64,000 nt of DNA from Acanthosoma haemorrhoidale. Its lineage: Eukaryota; Arthropoda; Insecta; Hemiptera; Acanthosomatidae. The stretch spans positions 37,023,841 through 37,087,840 of the forward strand of contig OV884009.1 in NCBI GenBank assembly GCA_930367205.1. The letters are read 5' to 3'. A program made the position numbers and the translations under genes. The notes under the pieces were generated by a model that was not told the origin of the DNA, ran no database searches, and saw only the letters and a list, made by a program, of their open reading frames with translations. This document shows positions 34,095 through 44,329 of the stretch, piece by piece; positions within the stretch are counted from its first letter, which is position 1; each line of letters starts with the position of its first letter.

Positions 34095-34099
34095 CGCCG
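34095..34099 (+). repeat. 5-bp target-site duplication (CGCCG), right
   Basis: Matches 31,897-31,901. Confidence 0.75.
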
Positions 34100-34532
34100 C
34101 TCGACTTAAATCGTTTCTCAACCACTCAGGTGTGGGGTTGCGGAGTGAAAGTTTATGAGATAAATTAATACTTTTATTTTATTAGGAGTAGTTTATTTAA
34201 AATATAAATATTACCCAGCTTTGTAAAATTTTAACCTCTTTTAACATAATTAAAATTAAACATTTAAAAAATTCAGTGATAGAAGCTGAGTTTAATGAAA
34301 CCATTCAAAAAAACTAATAGTAACGTAATTAATAATTGTCAAACTACTTTTGAGTAATAAATTAGAAATATATGGAGTTTATGAACCAGGTTTAAATATT
34401 TCTCTGATTAATTCTAAGTTGGTGAAGCTAATAGAAAAGGAAATGGTTTGAATAAAGCAGATTTAGTAACGATTAATGGTGTTAAAAAAAAAAGTGTTGA
34501 GGTACGCATTATTTATAACAAATATTTCAAAT

Positions 34533-34537
34533 ATGAT
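34533..34537 (+). repeat. 5-bp target-site duplication (ATGAT), left of the LTR
   Basis: ATGAT at 34,533-34,537 and 35,546-35,550 flanks the LTR. Removing one copy plus the LTR restores a continuous pol frame. Confidence 0.85.
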
Positions 34538-35545
34538 TGTCGGGAAAGCGTCTTGTGCACGTCGAGGGTCACCAGATGTCGGGAAAACCTCTTGTGCACG
34601 TCGAGGGTCACCAGATGTCGGGAAATGGTTGAACAATTGTCGGAGGTGAACAATTGTCGGAAAAGGTGAACAATTGTCGGAGGTCAACAATTGTCGGATT
34701 GTTGTAGTTAATAACATGGACCATGTTCCATGTAGGCGTTAATATCTGACTCCATTTATTGATAGGAATGTGTCCCGACAAGACACTGTGTTCAGGATGA
34801 GGTTCAGAGGTTCATAAAGTATAAGACCAGTTTTCAGAGTTCGGGCGAGAGATCGGTAGCGTAATAAGTACAAGTCGTCAGAGGTCTGCTATAGGCTGTG
34901 TGGCAAAGTGCCGTCGTAGAGGTGCGGCCTAGCGAGAGTAGATTAGCGGAAGGCTGAGTAGGCGTATCGCGAGGGGTGATAGCGGCTATCGGTATTTAGA
35001 GACTAGAAAAGAGTGACGCGTGAGCCTACCAGGGCCATGGTGGCCCTGGTGTAAAGTGATAAGTCGTGCAGCTATGGAGACTAGGAGACAGAGTGTCTTA
35101 TTAGGGCGAAATTTACTGATATAAATATGGTAACCCCCTCCCTCGTGGAAGACGGATTCTGTCGGCCAGGGGTATGTTTTACGATACACAGGTAGTCATT
35201 TCCTTTTAGTTTTATGACCGTTGGGGTAAAAGGGTGTGTTTTTTATGGCTGCTAGGGCCTCACCCACTTGGGTTATTTGACCGCCTATAGGTGGTCTGTT
35301 TTATTATCCCATGGGTCCAAAAGGGTTCCTAGCATGCTTTTATGACCACGGGAAGTGACTCAAGGTCTATTCTAAGTGGCAGATGTGCTTGCCCTAGGTT
35401 TTATGGCCCTCTGAGTTTCTTGTTTACGACTTCCGACCTCTCTATGATTTATTACAAGAAGTTTACACAGATTTGCATTTTCTATTATAATACATTATGA
35501 ACCAGAGTGTAGGGTAATTTACATATATAGTTAGCGGTTGCTACA
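34538..35545 (-). mobile_element. Solo LTR, 1,008 bp, inserted in gypsy pol; same family as the 19.6-kb LTR
   Basis: On the minus strand it starts TGTAGCAACCGCTAAC and ends CCCGACA, with ATGAT duplications outside. It aligns along its length to 19,594-20,347. It has a perfect 10-bp hairpin, ACCAGGGCCA/TGGCCCTGGT with a 3-nt loop, at 35,028-35,050. The 3' portion carries four copies of 'gaacaattgtcgg'-type repeats (34,631-34,697) and two 39-bp units, at 34,538-34,576 and 34,577-34,615. Each 39-bp unit holds a 17-nt sequence close to the 3' end of animal tRNA-Trp (see next feature). The extra repeats contribute to its greater length than the other copy. Confidence 0.88.
34558..34613 (+). other. 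Duplicated tRNA-Trp-type primer-binding-site sequence within the LTR end
   Basis: CACGTCGAGGGTCACCA occurs at 34,558-34,574 and 34,597-34,613. The 3' end of animal tRNA-Trp is CACGTCGGGGTCACCA, so each differs by one inserted A. Its complement (TGGTGACCC...GACGTG) is the primer-binding site of CsRn1-type Ty3/gypsy elements, where it sits just outside the 5' LTR. Here it lies inside the LTR. Confidence 0.6.
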
Positions 35546-36399
35546 ATGATTTTTGTATCGGATTAGATTTGGTAAAAAAAGTTCAAACTAACCGAAAATA
35601 AAAATTTTAAATTAAATCAAAAACAGAATCTGAATAATGAATATAAAAATAAAGTAGAAGAAATTTCTACAAATAAAAAATTAAATATTTAATTAACAAG
35701 TAGAGAAAATAACTGTAACATTACAAAAGAATACAAAGTAAATTTTTATTGAGCATGTGAAATAGGTAGATTTTGAAATAAAAATAAATCAGTTAAATCA
35801 TTTTTAAAAATCTGAAATAAATAGACTGATTGGCAAATATAAACCAGTTTTTGCAAAAAATACGATCTGGTAAATGGGTTTGAAGCGATTATTGACTTAT
35901 TAGAGGACAAATATTGTAGCGAGAGGCCTTACAGATGCACTGTAGAGGATAAAAAAAAATAGAAGACCAAACAGCGAAATTACTTGATAAAAATCTGATA
36001 GAAGAATCCTATAGTCCATTTGCTGCACCTGTTACTTTGGCATATAAAAAAGAGTAAAACAAAAAATCCACTATGCATAGACTTTAGAGACTTGAATAAA
36101 ATATTAGACCCTCAAGCTCAACCATTCCTAACGATAAAGACAAGGAATTGCAAATTTTATTCAATCCTGGATATAAACTCTTATTTTCGGTCAATTCCTT
36201 TACAAATCGAAGATAGAAGAAAGACTGGATTCATAACACAGGAAGGACATTTCCAATGCACCTGCCTACCTTTTGGACTAAAGGCCTTACTAGCAACTTT
36301 TCAGAGGATATTAAGTAATATGTTGAGGGCAATTGAAAGGAATTGCCATATTAAGGAATAAACTTTAAATTTTGTTTCTTTATTTACAGTTAGGAGTTT

Positions 36400-37250
36400 T
36401 GGGTAAATAGTGTGAATCAGTGTAAATAGAACTTATAACTAATGAAATAAAATTTTTGTTTACAGAGAAACACAACATATATATTTACCTTCAATATCTG
36501 GTTACTAATAATATGCATTAACCCTTATTCTCAAATTAAAAGGACTAATTATTAATGCTACTTTTAGTATTGTTAATTTATAAATAAATAAATATAAAAT
36601 TCCTTGATTTAATTATCGTAAAATTATGTAATCAAATTATTTAATAAGCATATGAAGTGAGTTACAGTAATACCTCATATATATGTAAATGGACCTATTT
36701 CCTGAGGATTATAATTGAACAATGTATGAATAAATTTATAAAAGAGTGCAAAAGAACAAAACATGAGTTTTTTAAAATTAAAATGTTATGTTTTCATATT
36801 AGTAGTGATTCCACATTCTAACTAATGAAATAGGTTTAAAATATCTAATTTGTCATATTATTATTAATTATATTATACTAAAAGATGTTCAATATATCCT
36901 TCCCAAATTTTTGATTGATCAATATTTTTTAAAATGGATAACATAAATTATTTTGAACAAACATGACGATTTCTTGGCCAGTTGATAAATAAATTGATAA
37001 AATATAGTACTTTGATCACTGATTAAATTTATTTGCATGTATGTAATAAGCATATGCTTTACATTGAATGAAATATTATTTTTAAAAAAATTCTAAATTA
37101 ATGTTATTCTATTAAGTTTTTTTTGGTTGTATAGATGTTGTCTGAGGATGGACTGATATCCCTAAATTTAGCAACAAACTATTGATTAACAAAAATTTGG
37201 AAAGGATTCTATCATAAATTAATAATAATGCGAGAACTTTAAAATTCGAG
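36400..37250 (-). mobile_element. Non-autonomous repeat R1, inverted diverged copy
   Basis: Reverse-complement similarity to 28.9-29.2 kb and 52.3-52.8 kb: 'cctcatatatatgtaaatgg' (36,675), 'attataattgaacaatgtat', 'ttctaactaatgaaatagg', 'gtaataagcatatgctttac' and 'caaaaatttggaaaggattc' (37,190). The 'tctgaggatggactgatatc' block (37,140) also matches 55,020-55,050 inverted. It is non-coding. The copy abuts the inverted arm that begins near 37,260. Confidence 0.6.
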
Positions 37251-37261
37251 TGAACTTTTGA

Positions 37262-38210
37262 AATTTCATAAAACATTTTCCAGTTCCAAATACCTGTTTA
37301 CATTTTTACGTTAAGCAAATATTCCATATGGATCAGAAATATTTGTCTGAAAAAATTAATTAAGCCTAAATTTAAGAAACTATGATGTTTTCATTATAGG
37401 GCAATGATATGTAAGCATGTGCAGAATATGTAATTATGTAGTTATAAACAATTCTTGTTTAGATTAGTAGATTAGTCGTCGCCCTAAGGCTTCAGAAAAT
37501 TTCGTGTACACTTACACAACCAAAAACAAAATGTACATTACTACCTTTCACGTTGCAAGTAGATCTCTAAAAGAATAAAACAGGTATTTAGAAATGCATA
37601 AGGTTTTTATGAAATTAAACAAGGCTTTTAAAGGTTTGGCAGATGTAAGAAGTTATAATTACAAACATTGCAGCAAGAAACTCAGGTAAAATTTGTATGC
37701 TTATTGATAGGGAGGAAGGCCAAAATGGTAATGATTACATATTAAAAAAAAAATCTAATATTTAAAGAAAAAGAATGCAGGTTGTGTATTGAAAACATTG
37801 TTAATGGCAGTTGTTAGCTCTTTGTAATCATAGTTACAAAAGACAAATTAAATAGTGATAACCAGGAAGTCAAGATCTTTAAGTGGATTATAAACTCAAT
37901 ATGGTAGACAAATATTTATTTTAATTTCCAAATGATCAATTAATTAATAACATTCATACTTTATGTTGGCTTTTTCATGTTGTTGCGCAATCAACTGTGA
38001 CTTGTATGTAAAGTTTTATGTCTCTGGGCTAAACAGAGAGATACAGGAGTGAAAGTTTTAGATTCTTATAATCGACATCCTTAAAATAACCATCTTACAA
38101 AAATTAGTACTGGAATTAGTCTATGTAAAGTACTCTCACTTATAATAAATTCCCCTATAAACTTAAAAACACATCTATACAAAAGGAAAAGAGTAATGTA
38201 AGTAAAGTAA
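37262..38210 (+). repeat. Left arm of a ~0.9-kb inverted repeat
   Basis: It matches 44,330-45,180 in reverse complement. Matching landmarks in order are 'aatacctgtttacattttta', 'ggcttcagaaaa', 'gtacattactacctttcac', 'gtagatctctaaaa', 'aaacaggtattt', 'ctcaggtaaaattt', 'gataaccaggaagt', 'aatgatcaattaatta', 'aactgtgacttgt', 'tatgtctctgggct' and 'aataaattcccctataaa'. Many indels and substitutions are present, so the arms are old. Inside the arm, 37,289-37,588 is itself bounded by AATACCTGTTTAC and its inverse, like an inserted MITE. Confidence 0.75.
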
Positions 38211-39510
38211 AATAAGTGTTTTATTTAGTTTCGGATATTCTTATTTTGTGGTAATTGTTTTAGTGGTTTGTTTAACGTGAATCTATCACTAGTTGATCCA
38301 CAGTTTATTACAACTGATCCATTTGGATCAGTAGCCTCAGCATTGGTTTTCATTATTTAACTAGTACATAATAGCCCAGTAGAATTAGCTCAAAAAAAAA
38401 GGATTACCTTGCAAAAAGTAAAGTAATTTTGATTTTCAAGCATATTGTATATAGTGACCCCGTCATAAAAAAAATCCAAGCTCTCAACCCCCCCTCCTTT
38501 TGTGTTTTCCTTCATCTTGAAAAAACCGAAAAACTTCCCTCTGAAACTCCCTTCCGGTGCAGCTTAGGCATTAAGGTTTTATTACCAAGTCTGCATTCCT
38601 TAAAAATATTTGCACTCTCTATTGTAGTTTTATTAACTATGTGATTCCTCCCACTGTTCCTGTTCTTTGATCAGGTTTATTTATTTTTAAAAAATTATTA
38701 GTAATTTATTTTTTGTGTATAGCAAATGTTTTCAATTTTTCAATATATTCATCAATGGTAGAAATGCATGTCCCTGGTAAGGTAAGAATACTTAATTAAC
38801 ATTTTTTCTTAATGTTTTCGGATGGGCACTGAGGAATCAAAGAGCTTGATTAATATCCAAATTAAATAATTTGGACCCATATTATTAAAAACATTTTTTG
38901 GATATGAAGAAGTTGTTATTAAAATTATTGTCTAATGTTATTATTCCTTCTAAAATGTTTTTAAGTAAAGTGTTCATAGATTAGTGTTTATCCTGAAAAT
39001 ATTTCTTACTCAGAACTGAGATATTGTTTTAGAGATTTAACTACATTAGTCACCAATTAATTACATACATTAGGTTAAATAATTTTGATCACATTAAGTA
39101 AATCTTTCAATGTGTCGTCCATTTTGTAAGCTTAAAGAAAAATAACGCCTTCTTCAATTAATTAATGAGTATTAGGTATGTATTGAGGCTTCCTGTGTCA
39201 GATTGGAAGAAGCCAAAAAAGTTATGGCCTATTAGTCTCCAAAATAATCTTATATTTTATATAATATGGACAGACAATTCACCTTCATGTCCTGGCATCA
39301 AGGCCTGAGAAAGATTTGTTTGTAAAATAATATATATTGCATAAATTATGTAATTTTTCATTTGACTTTAAAAACAATGTTTCACTCACCATAAGTCCAG
39401 CAGCTTACAGTCAAAGTAGCATAAATAATTTATACTGAGCTGCTGGCATTATTGTAATAAATTAGTGACCATCATGTAAGCGGATCTGAATATTTTTTTT
39501 AAATATTTTT

Positions 39511-39660
39511 TTAGATCCATGTCATATGCTAAATTTGGTTAGAAATACACTCTATGGTCTGGAGAACCTCATAGTCATACGAGGTAGACTAGTAAGTTGG
39601 AGTTTTTTAAAGAAAACTACTGAATTCAAAAAAAAGTCAAGAAGAACAATTGGGAAATAA
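39511..39660 (+). pseudogene. P-element/THAP9-type transposase, catalytic-core exon remnant
   Basis: After an AG acceptor-like site the plus strand reads LDPCHMLNLVRNTLYGLENL, then GRLVSWSFLKKTTEF, to a TAA at 39,658. 'D.CHM.KL.RN...' followed by 'G..I.W.YI..L...Q' is the order found in P-element and THAP9-type transposases around the GTP-binding/catalytic region. It lies upstream, same strand, of the C-terminal exons at 39,925-40,720, in the expected order. No DNA-binding THAP domain was found upstream. Confidence 0.65.
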
Positions 39661-39924
39661 AGTTAAAAGGAAGCATATATTTTATAGTAGCCAAAAATTA
39701 AAGTAAAACTTGCCACGCAATTGTTGAGTACATCTGTTGCAGATTCTCTTCAATATTGCATATACACTACAATAAAGGAATTCGAAAGCCCTTAAGGGGA
39801 GATTTCATAATAATTTTCAATGACTAGTTTTATATCCTAAATTCTAAAAACCTCAAAATCAAAAACTTTAAAAAGCCGTTGAAAATTATGGCATGAAAGG
39901 GGTACAGCGGTCGTCAGTGTCTCT

Positions 39925-40720
39925 ATGAAAACAGGTTTCTTGGGCTTCCTACTCTGTTTTAATAGTTTCAAAAGCATGTACTACAGATTGGTCAAGGAAG
40001 AAGAACTTTTAAAGTACATTCCCACTTACAAAATAAGCCAAGACCTTTTGGAAAGATTATTTTTAGTTATATTAGAAGTTGAGGAAAATGTAATAATAAT
40101 TCAGGTGGTCTTGAATTTTGTAACATTTTTGGAAAAAATATTGTACACAAAGAACTTCATGAGTCTTTATCAAGTGAAGGCCTTGATCAAGCGATCCCTT
40201 TGGATAAAATCAATATTATGGGAGTAAATGTGTGCGAAATTAACACCGTACATGAAGAAAATCTCTCAAATCCAAAGAATATCACAGGTACTTACATTTA
40301 TCTTTTTTATTTATGAGCTTGATTTTGATTTATTTTAGCTTGTATTCATTAATTACTTTGTGGTCAAGTTACTCAGAGTCACTTTTATATTTTAGTACTT
40401 CTATACCATAGAATACAATGACGTGCTATCGAATGTAGTAGATGTAATTGAATATATAACTGGAAATTTTCTTTTAACTTTTGTTATCTAAATGAGTAAA
40501 ACCAAAAATTAATATTATTGTATTGTTTCGGGATTTGTAGGAAGAAGACATCTAACTAAAATTTCTTGCAAAGAGTGCTTGGTGGCAATTAGTGATTTGC
40601 CAATAAATATGCCAAAAAGTCTTCTGGTCATCAAAATTCGTGGAGGGTTATTTCATAATTCTATTCATATAAATTGCATAATCCGCAAATATATATTTAT
40701 AAAACTGTTCAAAGGTTAAT
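39925..40720 (+). pseudogene. P-element/THAP9-type transposase C-terminal exons with intron
   Basis: Exon 1 reads KTGFLGFLLCFNSFKSMYY, YIPTYKISQDLLERLF, then after a one-base frame change GKCNNNSGGLEFCNIFGK and ENLSNPKNITG. This matches the P/THAP9 signature 'KTGF.GF...I.S', 'L.TYK.SQDHLE.FF', 'GG.N.NP....F'. A GT-AG intron at 40,288-40,540 is in phase and joins to RRHLTKISCKECLVAI and LLVIKIRGGLFHNS, the usual zinc-ribbon-like tail ('C.EC...', 'K..GGL..PS'). The 'RGGFND' arginine/glycine core is corrupted. It is a dead copy of a cut-and-paste transposase. Confidence 0.8.
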
Positions 40721-40789
40721 GCTGTTGGTAAAGGTAAATGTGATTACATTCAAATTCCTCTTGTGATTTTGAATTTTCAATAATAAGAA

Positions 40790-41610
40790 AGGCCCATAAG
40801 GATCAGACCAATGAAGGTCTGACCTTATTAATGGTCGTTACCGGATATTAGTTTCGGAGTTCCATCAGGCCCGGATCAGCTCGTTCCATTCTCCGTCGTC
40901 TCTTGACTCAACGCTTTGTGGAGAGGTTCAGTGGTGGGGAAGTTATAGCTTCATCGCTTAAGCTTCTCTGGAAAGCTCCTTCAGAATGACCTTCCTGGTC
41001 CTCTGAATCCCATCAACTGACCCTTTGTCACTTGTTACCTATGTACAGATAAGGGCCAAATCCAGGAGGGGTCCAGGAGGTGCTGCCACCCACTAATTGA
41101 CACACTTACTAGCTTTGGTGGCTCTCAACTTGCGTAACAATCGAAAACTGATACTCAGTAATAATAACTAAAAGGTTATGAAAAAAAAATATAGTTTTAT
41201 CTAAGCCAAACCTCCTCCAGAATGAGTAACATATTATAGCCAATCATTCTATAAATAAATTTGAGTAGGGCGGTCAATAGGGCCTAATCCCAAATACCCT
41301 ACCTGCAATATTAATACGTCTCGGGGCTCCACCATATATCATGGCCATAACCATGACTGGCCCTAACATACCATCCATCTATTTTTTTGCACAATTTGCA
41401 TAAAATAATCAAGACACCAGCGAGCCGCCAACCATGGCTGTCTCCTCAACAAAGGATATGAACAGTCAAACTCAGTACATTACTCGGATGGTGATATGTC
41501 CTGTTGCAGCTTAGGCCCTACATGGAGGTAGTCACCACTCGAAGTTTAGGGCGCCTCTCTGTACAATACGGTGAGGAATAAGATGAAGCTAATTAGTGGC
41601 TGATATGTCA
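40790..41610. other. GC-shifted unassigned block, possible BEL/Pao LTR or gag-side remnant
   Basis: It has higher GC than the flanks and sits directly downstream (minus sense) of the gag fragment at 41,612-42,110. Runs such as 'ggcccataaggatcagacca' and 'ccttcctggtcctctgaatc' were not matched elsewhere. No ends or duplications were found. Confidence 0.3.
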
Positions 41611-41611
41611 A

Positions 41612-42110
41612 CATTAAACATCTGCCGTGTCTGGTATCTGCAGATTTTTTAGGAAGGCAGTTTTCTCACCCATCACCTGTAAGTAACCCGTCAACTGAGA
41701 CTTGCTGAGTCTAGACTGCATCGGCGAAAAAGTAAGAATTTTCTTCACGTATGAAGCGGCGAGCAACCGTTGGTAGTCAAATGATGGCTCGACCTAGCCC
41801 GTTCTGTGCTTGTTCATAATTCCGCTCGCCAAGCGCTGTAGGTTTAATCACGTTTAAATCCGACCACTTAGTGACCCTATCCAATTGTATATAGTAGTAT
41901 ATTAGTAGTAGTAGAAACTTGTCAATCTTTGTCAACTGGTCATCCAGATGGATAAAATATGTGAATGTGTCGCTGTACAGGGACCAATCATTAACCAATC
42001 CCGAAAAATGCGGTAACGACATCTTCGGGAACCGAACCATAGTATGGTTAAAGGAGCGTGCCAACGTAAATCCTGTACCTGTACCGTCAGCATAATGCTC
42101 CACTCAAGCC
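41612..42110 (-). pseudogene. BEL/Pao retrotransposon gag fragment (DUF1759-like)
   Basis: The minus strand reads RFPKMSLPHFSGLVNDWSLY, SDTFTYFIHLDDQLTKIDKF, then, downstream, YVKKILTFSPMQSRLSKSQL and EKTAFLKNLQIPD. 'LPK..LP.F.G...DW..F.D.F..L.H....L...EKF.YL' is the conserved gag segment of BEL/Pao elements, which forms the virus-like particle. The middle is open but diverged. No protease, RT or integrase of this lineage lies nearby, so it is an isolated fragment. Confidence 0.75.
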
Positions 42111-42875
42111 GGAGTGTTAAACTGTCGACACATTGGCCTCAAAAAAATCGTCATTATAACAGTTGAAATCTATTACATTATTATATTAGTTTCGTGTGAG
42201 GTAAATCAATTAAATATGAGGCTATAATTATATGTATACTAGTGATGTGAATATATACTTTTTGTATTTATATTTGACTGGTTGTTTAGTACCAATGATA
42301 TATTTAAACATTTGACTTGTTTGAATGATTTAAAATTAACTGTATTTCGGTTGTTTTGGGATGCGAATAGGTTATGGCGTTTTCCACATCGGCTGTTAAA
42401 TCCTTCACTGAGTGAAAAATTAAATGTACATATGTTAAATAGTTATATTGTTGTTTGCCAGCGCTGTAATATTTACGTTTTTTGGATTTTGCAATTGGTT
42501 TGCCAATCTCAAGATTGAACCAACTGGATACTTGAAATCAAAATCGGAATCATTGAAGATCGGAATTGTATTTCTTAGGTGAATCATTTTCATCACAATT
42601 AAAACACTCTGTTTTTGCTACGTTTTTTATCCATAAACAGAACAGCAGTTTCCGAATCGTTGTTGAACGCTCTTGTTTAAATGTCATTTTCATATCCGCT
42701 TGCTTATTTCACTAGTAAAAGGAGAAGGCAAGGAGGGTAGGGGAAGCTGGAATTTTAGGTGAAAAGTGACTCAAAAAGGCATCGCGGAACCATGGGTTGG
42801 TCATCCCTGCTTTACAAGATTGTTTGTTGTGCATTTTGTAATAAAATAATGTTATTCAGACGAAACTAACGACAT

Positions 42876-43510
42876 ATTAGGAGAACCGGGAAGTACTGTC
42901 GTTTTTTTTTACATTAAATTCAAACAGATAAATTTTTAACAAGTTTTAGTTTTTGATCAATGATGTAATGACCCTCGATATCAGCAACCTTTTGCTATCT
43001 AGTGTGTAAATTTTCAATGCCTGATCGATCGAAATCAATTGGTTTTTGAGCAAAATATCTGGCGATGGCATTTTGGACATCATCCAAAATTTAAAATTTT
43101 TTGCCAATTAGAAAATGTAGCGATCAAAATAAATGGAAATCTGACATCGGGCGAGTATGGTGGTTGAGGCAATACCTCCCACCCCTATTCATTAATTTTT
43201 TCCAGGGTTCTTGCGGAAAAAATAGGCGCAGTGGGGTCTTGCATTATCGTGTTGCAGAATAATGCCTTTTTTATTGACAATGACTAGGCAATTTTCAATT
43301 AAAGATTGATTTACTCGATCCAATTGTTCACTGTAAATATCTGCATTTACAGTTTTTCCAGGTATCAGTGCTGAACTACCCCGCGAATACTCCACCAAAC
43401 ACACAAAAGCTCCTTTTTGGAGTGTAAACCTGGCTTAGCTGTACTTCGTGCCGATTCATGCGGAGAGAGATTTTCGGTTTATCATAGAGGAACCATTTTT
43501 CATCTCCAGC
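42876..43510 (-). pseudogene. Mariner transposase, catalytic domain, N-terminus lost
   Basis: On the minus strand, GDEKWFLYDKPK (about 43,505-43,470) contains the first catalytic Asp. TVNADIYSEQLDRVNQSL and GIILQHDNARPHC follow (43,340-43,225) with the second Asp, then a decayed RGGRYCLNHH..PMSDFHLF (about 43,190-43,130) with the third Asp position. LDDVQNAIARYFAQKPIDF and a C-terminal tail come next. The order and spacing fit mariner DD34D. Frameshifts occur between these parts. Everything upstream of the first Asp is replaced by an inverted copy of the element's own 3' end. Confidence 0.85.
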
Positions 43511-43789
43511 CTCACCCACCATACTCGCCCGATATTGCGCCATCGGATTGCCATTAATTCCGATCGCTAAAAATTTTAAAATTCGGATAATGTCCAAAAT
43601 GCCTTCTCCAGATATTTTGCGCTAAAACCAATTGATTTTTATCGATTGGCATTGAAAATTTGCAAACTAGATGGCAAAAGGTTGCTGATAACGAGGGTGA
43701 TTACATCATTGATTAAAAACAAAAACTTGTTAAAAATTTATTTTTTGACTTCAATGTAAAAAAACACATTACTTTCCGGTCGCCCTATT
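43508..43789 (+). mobile_element. Inverted copy of the mariner 3' end (right arm of a palindrome)
   Basis: This plus-strand segment is homologous to the reverse complement of 42,876-43,170: 'accaccatactcgcccgat', 'gatattttgcgctaaaacca', 'aaggttgctgataacgaggg', 'acttgttaaaaatttatttt', 'ttactttccggtcgccctat'. Both outer ends therefore carry the same mariner terminus, about 20 bp around GACCGGAAAGTA. Identity is moderate, so the arms have diverged since they formed. Confidence 0.85.
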
Positions 43790-44329
43790 ATTTAACTTTT
43801 TGAAAATTTTGCATATTTTCAGGGCCCTTTATTTCGGTACCTGTTCTGAGTTTTCCAGCATGTGAGATATGAAACTTAGAGGAAATTTAATTTTCTTCAT
43901 AAATTTTAATAAGACCATTTTGCCTTAAATGCACTAGGAGGGACTTACTTTGGGGTTATGTATTCTTTAAATAATGATAAGGCTGCTGACCGGGGATTGA
44001 CTAGTAATAGATCTACGTTAAACAAGCCACAGAAATGTTTATTACAAAATAAGAATATCTGCAACTAAATAAAAGATTTTTTTTCTTTTAACCTGTTAAT
44101 TTTATTTGAAATCTGGCTCTGTATTTTGGAGATATTTTTGATGTCACAACCCTAAGGTACAAAGGATCATCCCATACCCCTAATCTTCCAGTTATCTCTG
44201 TCCCTAGCTTCCCTGGACCATTTGTGACTCCCTCTCCCTCCCTTATTTCCGTAGTTGGGGCTTCAATAATAACCCCTTCTTCATTCAGTATTCGTCCGAT
44301 TTTTCAATTCCGATCTCCCATTACTATCT

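Larger units (their letters stand above)
34355..36361 (+). pseudogene. Ty3/gypsy pol (protease to RT), interrupted by a solo LTR
   Basis: 34,355-34,537 encodes a retropepsin-like protease around NISLINSKLVKLI and VTINGVKKK; the active-site context reads EPG where D-[TSP]-G would be expected. Pol resumes at 35,546 after the inserted LTR, with a linker (to about 35,880). The RT follows: CTVEDKKKIEDQTAKLLDKN (about 35,937), SPFAAPVTLAYKK, LCIDFRDLNKI, LDINSYFRSIPLQIEDRRKT and CLPFGLK (36,260). It is cut off before the YIDD box at about 36,361. A stop after LAYKKE and indels show decay. RNase H and integrase are absent. The lineage looks distinct from the minus-strand gypsy at 46-50 kb, but this has not been tested. 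Confidence 0.85.

Noticed and set aside
38429..38644. 71-codon plus-strand frame as an upstream exon of the P-type transposase
   Set aside because: No P-element or THAP motif could be read in it.
43376..43597. 73-codon minus-strand frame as a continuous mariner N-terminus
   Set aside because: Its first 30 codons are the antisense of the inverted 3' end; only the GDEKW part onward is transposase.
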